Below are positions 56,823-64,000 of a stretch of 64,000 nucleotides of DNA, one piece after another. A program made the translations under genes and the position numbers. This DNA is from Bacteroidaceae bacterium (GTDB taxonomy: Bacteria > Bacteroidota > Bacteroidia > Bacteroidales > Bacteroidaceae): NCBI GenBank assembly GCA_017642425.1, contig JAGCPB010000064.1:1-64000 (forward strand). The letters run 5' to 3'. Position 1 is the first letter of the stretch, and each line of letters opens with the position of its first letter. The notes beneath the pieces were generated by a model. It saw nothing but the letters and a program-made list of their open reading frames with translations. It had not been told where the DNA came from and did not search any database.

Positions 56823-58922
56823 ATGAACAAATCAACAATAATCGTAACCGCATTTGCGGCCATGCTAACTATGTCATGCAGTGAAAAGAGGACAAATCCG
56901 TTCTTTGAGGAGAGTAAAGCGCCCTATGGTGCAGTTGAGTTTGACAAAATCCAGTCCAGTGACTATATGCCCGCCTTTGAGGAGGGTTTCCGCCAGTTCA
57001 AGGCCGATATAGACGCTGTAGCAGCCTGCACAGACACACCTACTTTTGAGAATACCATCGAGGCTCTTGAGGCCAGCGGCCAGCTGCTCAACAAAGTAGG
57101 CGCAGTATTCTTCAACCTCATGGAAACCGATGCCGATGACATCATGAAAGAGACCGAGGAGAAGGTCATACCCATGCAGACAGAGGCCGATTCCTATCTT
57201 TACATGAATGAGGTTATATTCAAGAGAATCAAAACATTATACGACAAGAAAGACAACAGCGGACTCACCACAGAGCAGATAAAGGTGTTGGAGAAATACT
57301 ACCGCCGTTTCGTCAAGGGCGGTGCCCTTCTGGATGACAAGGCAAAGGCCCGTTTCGTTGAGATCCAGAACCGTCTGGGAGAGCTCCGTGTCAAGTTTGC
57401 CAACAACAATCTGGATGAGAGCAACGCCTACGTGCTCAATGTGAATGATATCAACCGCCTGAAAGGCCTGCCTCAGGACCAACTTGACGCCGCAGCCACA
57501 CGTGCCCGGGAGAAAGGTCTGGACGGATGGGCGTTCAACGTACAGAAGCCCTGCTGGATACCCTTCCTGCAGAACTGCAAGGACCGCGACCTCCGTGAGC
57601 AGATGTACAAGGCCTATTACAGCCGCGGAAACAACAATAACCAGTATGACAACAAGGCCATAATCAAGGAGATGCTCACCCTGCGTCTGGAAATGGCCAA
57701 TCTGCTTGGATATGAGACGTTTGCTGATTACAAGCTGGTGGACCGCATGGCCAAGACGCCTGAGGCAGCCTATAACCTGCTTATGGAGATCTGGAAGTAT
57801 GCCGTTCCACAGGCCAAGCGCGAGCGTGACGAGATGCAGAAGATAATTGATGCCGAGGGCGGCCGTTTCAAACTGGCAGCTTGGGACTGGTGGTATTATG
57901 CCGAGAAACTGCGCAAGCAGAAATATGACCTGGACGAGTCACAACTGATGCCCTACTTCAGCCTGGACAACGTACGCAAGGGCTCATTCATGGTTGCCGA
58001 GACCCTGTTTGGCATCAAGTTCAAGAAGGTAGAAAACCTGCCCGTCTATAATCCCACAGTTGAGACCTGGGAGTGCCTGGATGCCGACGGCAGCCATCTG
58101 GCATACTTCTACACCGACTGTTTTGTACGCGCCACCAAGCGTCAGGGAGCGTGGATGAACGATATCACACCGCAGTTCAACTATGGCGGACGCAGCCAGC
58201 GCCCCACTACTATAAACGTATGCAATTTCTCAGTGCCTACCGACACCCTGCCCTGCCTGCTTTCCATAGACGATGCCCGCACCGTATTCCACGAGTTCGG
58301 TCATGCGCTGCACGGAATGCTCACACAGTGTCACTATCCTACTGTAAGCGGTACCGCCACGCCGAATGACTTTGTTGAGATGTGTTCACAGATTATGGAA
58401 CACTGGGCCATAGATCCCTCAATATTAAAGCAATACGCATTCCATTACAAGACTGGCCAGGCTATCCCCGACGCTCTGATTGAGAAGATGCAGAATGCCG
58501 GCCATTTCAATACCGGATTTGAGACCGTGGAGCTTGTTGGAGCCGCCCTTCTGGATATGGAGTACCACATGCTCAAGGATTACAGTAACTTCGATGACCA
58601 GAAGTTTGAGGATGAGATATCGGCCAAACTGGGCATGATACCGGAGATTGAGTACCGTTACCGCGGCACATTCTTCAACCACATATTCAATAATGACTAT
58701 TGCGCAGGCTATTACAGTTATCTCTGGGCCGAGGTGCTGGACTGCGACGCTTTCCAGTGCTTCCAGGAGGAGGGCCTGCTTAACAAAGAGACCGGAATGC
58801 GCTACCGCAAGAACATACTGGAGAAAGGCGGCAGCGATGACCTTATGAAACTGTACCGCCAGTTCCGTGGCAGCGACCCCAAGACCGAGGCTATGTTACG
58901 AAACCGTGGACTAATTGATTAA
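56823..58922 (+). CDS. M3-family peptidyl-dipeptidase lipoprotein (Dcp-like)
   Basis: A 699-residue zinc metallopeptidase (MA clan, M3 family) with catalytic HEFGHALHG (HExxH) near residue 490 and downstream Glu in the EMCSQIMEHW segment. A lipoprotein signal (MSCS, Cys19) places it outside the cytoplasm, whereas E. coli Dcp is cytoplasmic or periplasmic. Dcp removes C-terminal dipeptides from oligopeptides. The gene is followed 12 bases later by an EamA transporter. Confidence 0.92.
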   Translation: MNKSTIIVTAFAAMLTMSCSEKRTNPFFEESKAPYGAVEFDKIQSSDYMPAFEEGFRQFKADIDAVAACTDTPTFENTIEALEASGQLLNKVGAVFFNLMETDADDIMKETEEKVIPMQTEADSYLYMNEVIFKRIKTLYDKKDNSGLTTEQIKVLEKYYRRFVKGGALLDDKAKARFVEIQNRLGELRVKFANNNLDESNAYVLNVNDINRLKGLPQDQLDAAATRAREKGLDGWAFNVQKPCWIPFLQNCKDRDLREQMYKAYYSRGNNNNQYDNKAIIKEMLTLRLEMANLLGYETFADYKLVDRMAKTPEAAYNLLMEIWKYAVPQAKRERDEMQKIIDAEGGRFKLAAWDWWYYAEKLRKQKYDLDESQLMPYFSLDNVRKGSFMVAETLFGIKFKKVENLPVYNPTVETWECLDADGSHLAYFYTDCFVRATKRQGAWMNDITPQFNYGGRSQRPTTINVCNFSVPTDTLPCLLSIDDARTVFHEFGHALHGMLTQCHYPTVSGTATPNDFVEMCSQIMEHWAIDPSILKQYAFHYKTGQAIPDALIEKMQNAGHFNTGFETVELVGAALLDMEYHMLKDYSNFDDQKFEDEISAKLGMIPEIEYRYRGTFFNHIFNNDYCAGYYSYLWAEVLDCDAFQCFQEEGLLNKETGMRYRKNILEKGGSDDLMKLYRQFRGSDPKTEAMLRNRGLID

Positions 58923-58934
58923 AAGACTATAGAC

Positions 58935-59849
58935 ATGACACTTACAGGAATCCTGTTTCTCATCATTGCGACCATCCTGACCGCAATGTTCTCTATCGTA
59001 TTCAAGATATTTCACCGTAAGGATATCGACGCCAACCAGGCAATATTCTTCAATTACCTGACCGCATTCGTACTTGGAGTGCTGTTCTCACTGAATGGTG
59101 AAGCGGTTGTAAACCCATTGAAAGCCGATTGGCTGGTTGACGTAATAATACTGGGATTCATATTCATGGCCGGAATGGTCATGCTGTCGGCCTCCACCCG
59201 CCGCGTAGGTGTGGCCATATCGACCGTATGCAGCCGCGCATCGATGGTAATCCCTATCATAGTATCATATCTGCTGATTGAGGGCAGTGCAAAACCCAAA
59301 TGGCTGCTTATCTGCCTTGTACTGGTGGCTATGACCCTTACCATCTGGACCGATAAGCCCCAGGGCGGACACAAATACACTCTGCTGGATATTCTGGCAC
59401 CTGTCACAGTGTTCCTTATGTTCGGCGCCAGCAACGCATACCTTAAGGTTCTGCAGCACCGTGTGACCGTAAACGACACCGCAGCCGGACTATCGGAGCA
59501 GGTAATCAACAGCGAGATATCACTTGTAACCGCATCCGTGTTCTTTGTGGCAATGCTTATGTGCATATACTCGTTCTTCAAGAAGGGAGAGGACGGCAAG
59601 CGCTCCCCTCTGCTTCTTAAGAACGTATTAGGAGGTGTAGTTCTTGGTTTTGTGAACTATTTCTGCACCTACACCCTGATGCTCTCAATGAAGACCATAG
59701 ACTCATCGTTCCTATTCCCGGTCCACAACATCGGAATCGTGGCAATAGGAGCAATCGTAGGCTGGCTGGCCTTCAATGAAAAACTAAGACCGCACCAAGT
59801 ACTCGGTATCGTACTTGCTGCGGTCTCAATAGCCCTACTCTGTATTTAA
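58935..59849 (+). CDS. EamA/DMT-superfamily transporter
   Basis: A 304-residue integral membrane protein with about ten hydrophobic segments in two halves, matching EamA drug/metabolite transporters. The substrate could be amino acids, nucleotides or other metabolites. It is 12 bases after the M3 peptidase, so it may move peptide-derived products, though this is only suggestive. Its last four bases overlap the converging TonB-receptor gene. Confidence 0.88.
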   Translation: MTLTGILFLIIATILTAMFSIVFKIFHRKDIDANQAIFFNYLTAFVLGVLFSLNGEAVVNPLKADWLVDVIILGFIFMAGMVMLSASTRRVGVAISTVCSRASMVIPIIVSYLLIEGSAKPKWLLICLVLVAMTLTIWTDKPQGGHKYTLLDILAPVTVFLMFGASNAYLKVLQHRVTVNDTAAGLSEQVINSEISLVTASVFFVAMLMCIYSFFKKGEDGKRSPLLLKNVLGGVVLGFVNYFCTYTLMLSMKTIDSSFLFPVHNIGIVAIGAIVGWLAFNEKLRPHQVLGIVLAAVSIALLCI

Positions 59850-62800
59850 TCGAATATCAGTTTTACGCCCAGCTGGAGGTACCAGCAGTTGGAGTTGGAT
59901 TTATCCATATCGAAGGTCTTGGAAACAAGGCCTTCTTTGTTTGTTGCCATTGTGAATTGCGGATAACCGTCGGCATCAGTGCCCTTGTACTCAAGCAGTT
60001 TGGCGTTGTTGCAGGCTGCGGGAGTCTGCATGACACCCCATTTGCTGTTAATCATATTGCCTACATTCATGATATCCAGTGACAGCTGCAGAGTCTCGTT
60101 GTTACGTTTGGAGCCTCTCAGGGCGCCTACATTGAAGTTTTGTGCCAGATGCAAGTCAAAACGGTTCAGCCACGGCATACGTGCAGCGTTTGCATCGGCA
60201 TACTCACCCTTGTGACGGCTAAGGTACTTGTCCTGGTTTACAAAGTCCCAAAATGCCTGCTGCTGCTCTGCGGCGGTGATTGTTCCGTTGTCCACAAACC
60301 TGACCTCTTCCTTGGCGGCAGGTATGTACAACAGGTCATTTGAGATACCGTCACCATTCATATCATTTGTATGGGTGTAACTGTAGGTACCTGCAGTGTA
60401 ACCTGTGTAGAACACTCCAACCTCAGTACTCATGAACTTTTTGCTTGCATAACCAATGCGGTATGTAGCCATAGCCGACAGTTTATCCGGTATGACATAG
60501 GCCGATGGGCGCAGAACCACCTCGTTGGGACTGTTTACATTGGGGGTATTGCCCCACGCGGAGTTCAGAGCCGAACCTTTCATATCCTGAACGGACATTG
60601 AGGCTTGATGTATGTACGAAATTTCCGTCTTGAGTCCGTATACAGGCTCAGCCTTGAGAGTACCGCCCAGAGACCAGCTGTAACCCTTATCGGTATTGCT
60701 TATAACCATAGCGCCACCCGACTTTGATACTGTTGAATAAACCGGAGCTACGGTGTTGTAATTCACTCTGTTATCGGCTCCGCTGAAACGTCCTGCGGCA
60801 CCGTCATGAACCTGATTGTAGTTCTCAATATAGACGGCGTTGATATCCTTGTTATAGATACCCTCAACCGATATTGCCAGCGGGAATGCCAGGTCATCGG
60901 GCTCATAGTCTATGGCCAGGGATGTCTTGAATACCTGCGGGAGCTTGAAATCACTCCTGATGCCGGTTATTGATGCGCCCTTTAACACCGGATTGGGGTT
61001 GGCTGTCATAGGCAGACCCTGCTGAACAAGATAGTTCCTCAAATCGGCCTCGGTATAGAGGAAATTGCCCTGCAGACCCGTCAGGAAGGCATCACCTGCC
61101 GTGGGGAACATCACGGTGTTCTGCAGCATACCGCTGCTGTTGGGTATTGTGGCAAAGAAAACCAGAGGGATACGGCCCGTAAACAGACCTGCACCACCGT
61201 GAACCGTCAGCGTGCGGGCATCGTCCACATCCCAATTGAATCCTATGCGCGGCGATAACTGCACGTTTGCCTTGGGCCACTTGCCGTTGTCAATAACGGG
61301 AGACTTATAGCCTGCAGGAGCCTGTCCTGCTGCATAGAAGTGATTTGTCCAGTCAAGAGCCTTGAATGACTCATTGGTCTGGAGGGGCTCATAATACTGC
61401 ATATGGTCTGCCCTGAGTCCGTATGTAACAGTAAACTTGTCTGTTATATGTGACTCAGCCTGCAGGAAAGCGGCGGTCTGACCAAATGATGTACGTGATG
61501 CAGGATCATCAATCCCGTCATAGGTGTAAGTCATTCCGAATGCCGCAGGAGCAGCCTGATTGATAAAATCCTCGAGTGAGTTGTATCGGTAGTAACCCGT
61601 TCCGTACATGCGGTAGTTGGTGGCACCCTTCTGGTACTGATAGCTCAGACCGGCCGTAATGGTGCTGTGAGCCAGTGTCCAGCGTATATGGTCACTGAAA
61701 CTGTATGTACGCACGTAGTTTCCGGTACCGTTTGAGAATGCCTCATAACCTGCGCTCATAAACGCGTCACCGTCCTTGCGGATATCGATATGCGGGAACC
61801 ACTCCGAATCGGATCCACGCAGATTGCTTACGTCCGATACGCTGGCCGACAGCTTATTGCTCATCTTGCCGCTCAGACGGCTGTTGAGTTCGGCCACGGC
61901 TGACCATGCGTTATCATTGATACTGAAGCAGTTATTAAGGAATGCATATGAATTCTTTGATATACGTTCCGATGCGGCCTTGGCGCCAACTGTACTCTTG
62001 GCATTGGGAGTGCTCCACTGCTTGTTTCCGGTCCAGTTGTAACGCAGCATCAGGTTGTGGTTGTTGTTGATGTTCCAGTCAATACGTGCCAGCACCTTGG
62101 TGTTTGTCTGATCACCTTTGGTAAGGTCATAACCGCCTGCATCATAACCATATGTCTTAAGTGCAGTTGCAAACTGTTCCATATCGGCTGTGGTAACACG
62201 ACTTATCTTGGCGGCATCATCACCAATTCCATCCTGGGACAGCTTATACTCGGTAATCGGGCCTGGAGTGGTAACATACTCAGCATTAACAAAATAGAAC
62301 AGCTTGTCCTTAAGTATCGGACCACCCAGAGTGAATCCAACCGTAGTATGGCTGTTGCTTACCCTATCGCCCAGATCCACGCCGTCAATACGGTTACCGC
62401 GCATCTTCTCATTATGGTAATAGGTGTATGCAGTACCTTTCAGCGTGTTTGTACCCGACTTGGTTATTACATTGATGCCACCGCCGGTAAAGTTGCTCTG
62501 ACGTACATCGTAAGGCGCAATTGCCACCTGCATCTCATCGACCGCATCAATAGAAATAGGTGTTCCGCCGCCGGGCAGATCGGCCGAAAGACCAAAACTG
62601 TTGTTCAGAACGGCACCGTCGATTGTGAGTGTGGTTCCGCGTCCGTCACGACCAGCCATAGTGTTCTCAATGCCGCTGTAAGGCGATAAACGAGTGTAAT
62701 CCAGCATGCTACGGTTTACTGACGGCAGCATGGACATGCTCTCCCTGTCAATATGGTAGGTCTGACCGGTACGGGTCTCGTTGAAATGTGTGCTCTCACC

Positions 62801-63211
62801 GCGTATGGTCACGGTCGGGATATTCTTGGTCTCCTCCTTAAGGACGACATTGAAATTGTAATCCTTACCCATAGAGAGCACCACGTTGTCATAAGCCACA
62901 TCCTGATAACCCAGGAACGATACCGTCACCAGATACTTGCCGGGCTTGAGTCCCGACAGGGAAAAGATGCCGTACTTATTGGCAACCGCGCCATAGAATG
63001 CGCCGGTCTCATTGTTGGTAACTACCACTGCAGCAGCCTGGAGAGGCTCACCGTCGGAATCTTTCACGGATCCGCTAATGGATGCGGTAGTGTTCTGTGC
63101 CGATGCACCAACGCTGGCAAACAACAACACGAACAGGCATGCAAACCTGATGAGTCTGAATGACAAACTGTCGGCAATAGCCGAAAAACTGAACTCGGAT
63201 GTCTTGTTCAT
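59846..63211 (-). CDS. Oar-like TonB-dependent receptor under FMN riboswitch control (putative flavin transporter)
   Basis: About 1121 residues from the preferred ATG 63211. A long signal peptide (core FACLFVLLFASVGASA-Q) is followed by a carboxypeptidase-regulatory-like domain (about 45-125), a plug domain (about 130-270, TLTIDGAVLNNSFGL, GGGINVITKSGTNTLKG) and a large Oar-type beta-barrel ending in GVKLIFD. TonB-dependent receptors import scarce ligands across the outer membrane. The FMN riboswitch directly upstream predicts a flavin. In-frame ATGs at 63274 and 63289 overlap or touch the aptamer end, so the start is not certain. Confidence 0.9.
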   Translation of the reverse strand: MNKTSEFSFSAIADSLSFRLIRFACLFVLLFASVGASAQNTTASISGSVKDSDGEPLQAAAVVVTNNETGAFYGAVANKYGIFSLSGLKPGKYLVTVSFLGYQDVAYDNVVLSMGKDYNFNVVLKEETKNIPTVTIRGESTHFNETRTGQTYHIDRESMSMLPSVNRSMLDYTRLSPYSGIENTMAGRDGRGTTLTIDGAVLNNSFGLSADLPGGGTPISIDAVDEMQVAIAPYDVRQSNFTGGGINVITKSGTNTLKGTAYTYYHNEKMRGNRIDGVDLGDRVSNSHTTVGFTLGGPILKDKLFYFVNAEYVTTPGPITEYKLSQDGIGDDAAKISRVTTADMEQFATALKTYGYDAGGYDLTKGDQTNTKVLARIDWNINNNHNLMLRYNWTGNKQWSTPNAKSTVGAKAASERISKNSYAFLNNCFSINDNAWSAVAELNSRLSGKMSNKLSASVSDVSNLRGSDSEWFPHIDIRKDGDAFMSAGYEAFSNGTGNYVRTYSFSDHIRWTLAHSTITAGLSYQYQKGATNYRMYGTGYYRYNSLEDFINQAAPAAFGMTYTYDGIDDPASRTSFGQTAAFLQAESHITDKFTVTYGLRADHMQYYEPLQTNESFKALDWTNHFYAAGQAPAGYKSPVIDNGKWPKANVQLSPRIGFNWDVDDARTLTVHGGAGLFTGRIPLVFFATIPNSSGMLQNTVMFPTAGDAFLTGLQGNFLYTEADLRNYLVQQGLPMTANPNPVLKGASITGIRSDFKLPQVFKTSLAIDYEPDDLAFPLAISVEGIYNKDINAVYIENYNQVHDGAAGRFSGADNRVNYNTVAPVYSTVSKSGGAMVISNTDKGYSWSLGGTLKAEPVYGLKTEISYIHQASMSVQDMKGSALNSAWGNTPNVNSPNEVVLRPSAYVIPDKLSAMATYRIGYASKKFMSTEVGVFYTGYTAGTYSYTHTNDMNGDGISNDLLYIPAAKEEVRFVDNGTITAAEQQQAFWDFVNQDKYLSRHKGEYADANAARMPWLNRFDLHLAQNFNVGALRGSKRNNETLQLSLDIMNVGNMINSKWGVMQTPAACNNAKLLEYKGTDADGYPQFTMATNKEGLVSKTFDMDKSNSNCWYLQLGVKLIFD

Positions 63212-63229
63212 GCCCTTGGCACAAACAAG
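63203..63229 (-). promoter_or_regulatory. Hairpin enclosing a TonB-receptor start codon (possible expression platform)
   Basis: On the minus strand CTTGTTTGTGCC pairs along all 12 positions (two G-U) with GGCATGAACAAG across an AAG loop. The ATG at 63211 lies inside the stem. It is about 50 bases beyond the aptamer and has no T run, so translational control is the natural reading. A further stem CAGGCG/CGCCTG lies at 63235-63252. Confidence 0.5.
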
Positions 63230-63280
63230 TTTTGCAGGCGCGATAACGCCTGACAGGACTGTTTTGATACTCATAAATTC

Positions 63281-63382
63281 TTCTTCCATCCAGACTATAC
63301 TGTCGGTACCGTAGTTGCAACGGTTCGGCCTTTCGGCTCGCGGACTTTACCGCCGGTCGGGGAATTTCGCCCCACCCTGAAG
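63281..63382 (-). promoter_or_regulatory. FMN riboswitch (RFN element)
   Basis: On the minus strand the RFN consensus is clear: AGGGTGGGGCGAAATTCCCC, then ACCGGCGGTAAAGTCCGCGAGC, a GCC-GAAA-GGC hairpin, CCGTTGCAACTACGG, and the 3' block CCGACAGTATAGTCTGGATGG. The ends CTTC and GAAG close P1. It binds FMN and normally represses riboflavin synthesis or transport genes. The gene directly downstream is the TonB-dependent receptor. Confidence 0.95.
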
Positions 63383-63393
63383 TTTTACGCCTG

Positions 63394-63424
63394 CAAATTT
63401 CCGCTTTCTACCCCATTCCACCAA
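63394..63424 (-). promoter_or_regulatory. Promoter of the FMN-riboswitch transcript
   Basis: On the minus strand TTG (63422-63424), a 20-base spacer and GAAATTTG (63394-63401), one base from consensus. It would start transcription a few bases upstream of the aptamer. Confidence 0.5.
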
Positions 63425-63546
63425 GCATTTTCTGCTAAAAAAGGTAAAGTTTATGATAAATGGTAAGGCCGGTTTCCTCCAACGGGATACCGGAATGCCA
63501 CGCTCACATAGGCTCCTTTCTGCAGAAGGTTTTATTTTGCACGGAG

Positions 63547-63736
63547 CCGGACTATACCTTTGGGGACCATCAGTGCAGCGACGTAAGCGTAGCCCCCTGG
63601 AGGATCCCGTTAAGAACGCCGCTTGTTCGAGGAACGTTAGGCCCCGAAGGGGACTATGAGGACGAGTTCGGCGTTTAGGGTCCGTAAGGGAGGCGGAGTA
63701 GTCGCGGAACGTTGCGTCCCCAAAGGTATAGTCTGG
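63547..63736. other. 190-bp rod-like inverted-repeat element of unknown identity
   Basis: Terminal 21-base arms (63547-63567 and 63716-63736) are inverted repeats with one mismatch. Each contains TACCTTTGGGGAC and, on the outward-reading strand, GGTATAGTC. Internal segments also pair (for example GCGAC/GTCGC and AACGCCG/CGGCGTT), so a transcript from either strand would fold into a long interrupted rod, with small CCCC-GAA-GGGG and GTTC-GAG-GAAC hairpins near the tip. It is richer in G and C than its surroundings. It could be a structured RNA or a miniature mobile element; I see no reading frame or target duplication. The 120 bases between it and the riboswitch promoter hold nothing I can identify. 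Confidence 0.6.
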
Positions 63737-63750
63737 TGTAGTGTAAAAGA

Positions 63751-63785
63751 AAACCGCTCCTCAATAACGAGAAGCGGCTTTTTCT
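63751..63785 (-). terminator. Terminator after aspS (works in both directions)
   Basis: CCGCT-CTC / GAG-AGCGG with one mismatch and a six-base loop, a T-rich tail on both strands. It abuts the aspS stop. Confidence 0.75.
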
Positions 63786-64000
63786 TATGCTTTCAAGTCA
63801 ACCTTAAGTTGAAGCTCATCAAGCTGTGACTGGTCAAGAGGACCCGGAGCATCCAGCATGACATCGCGGCCTGAGTTGTTCTTGGGGAACGCTATGCAGT
63901 CACGGATGCTGTCCAGCTTGGCAAAGATGCTGACAAAGCGGTCCAGACCGAATGCCAGACCACCGTGAGGAGGAGCACCGAACTTGAATGCGTTCATCAG
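63785..64000 (-). CDS. aspS: Aspartyl-tRNA synthetase (C-terminal part only)
   Basis: The last 71 codons of AspRS, running off the window edge. The class II motif 3 region [23 protein letters not shown] is clear, as is the [24 protein letters not shown] end of bacterial AspRS. The enzyme charges tRNA-Asp. The start and most of the protein lie outside the window. Confidence 0.93.
   Translation of the reverse strand: MMNAFKFGAPPHGGLAFGLDRFVSIFAKLDSIRDCIAFPKNNSGRDVMLDAPGPLDQSQLDELQLKVDLKA

Noticed and set aside
63425-63736. Possible cobalamin riboswitch, tmRNA, RNase P RNA or SRP RNA.
   Set aside because: I checked by eye for their conserved cores (B12 box, tmRNA tRNA-like ends, RNase P AGUCCGGGC context, SRP GGAAGCAGC) and found no convincing match; the AGTCCGG string alone is not enough.

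Overview
The window looks like one contiguous chromosomal piece from a Bacteroidota bacterium, most likely order Bacteroidales. The evidence is phylum-typical gene content (the Bat operon, Oar-like TonB-dependent receptor, DUF4295 protein beside rpmG, trpB-E-G-D-C-F-A order, many signal-peptide and lipoprotein genes) together with repeated copies of the Bacteroidota sigma-ABfr promoter, TTG-N19/20-TAnnTTTG, in front of genes on both strands. I see no transposase, integrase, CRISPR array or rRNA. Almost everything is core chromosome.

Layout. 1-4 kb: translation and nucleoid genes (end of rpmG, DUF4295, ftsY, rimO, a short HU gene and an HU protein carrying a membrane segment and LysM domain). 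4.1-13.6 kb: an eight-gene Bat (aerotolerance-type) operon, moxR through batE, then a PAP2 phosphatase and a small DNA-binding protein. 13.8-17.7 kb (minus): a TPR protein and gyrA. 17.9-25 kb (plus): clpC, htpG and a patatin/outer-membrane-barrel protein. 25-30.8 kb: a membrane-spanning AraC regulator, an acyl-CoA synthetase, a GH10 xylanase lipoprotein, a candidate small RNA, a histidine phosphatase and tRNA-Arg. 30.8-37.3 kb (minus): the complete trp operon with a leader peptide and attenuator. 37.4-46.7 kb: a fasciclin-like lipoprotein, HAD phosphatase, M23 peptidase, dapA, ligA, trmD and pyrD/pyrK. 46.8-56.8 kb: LRR lipoprotein, XRE regulator with an operator-like cluster, holA, a nuclease-fold protein, a zinc ribbon protein, a Nif3-like protein, a carboxypeptidase-regulatory-like protein, pncB and an exported nicotinamidase, and an EEP-family lipoprotein. 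56.8-64 kb: M3 peptidase, EamA transporter, a large TonB-dependent receptor under an FMN riboswitch, a rod-like inverted-repeat element, and the C-terminal end of aspS.

The most interesting signals are regulatory. (1) The trp operon is preceded by an 18-residue leader peptide with three consecutive Trp codons and mutually exclusive antiterminator and terminator hairpins, a complete ribosome-mediated attenuator. (2) An FMN riboswitch sits directly upstream of a TonB-dependent receptor, which predicts an outer-membrane flavin importer. A hairpin that buries one candidate start codon could be its expression platform. (3) A 190-bp rod-like element with 21-bp terminal inverted repeats lies between that riboswitch and aspS. 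(4) A short transcript of about 85 nt with its own promoter and terminator follows the xylanase gene. (5) TACAAATGTA-like sites are clustered around an XRE regulator promoter. Among proteins, the xylanase with a Gly/Gln/Pro-rich insert inside its catalytic domain, the HU-membrane-LysM protein and the lipoprotein nicotinamidase stand out. All homology statements rest on reading motifs by eye; no database search was run.
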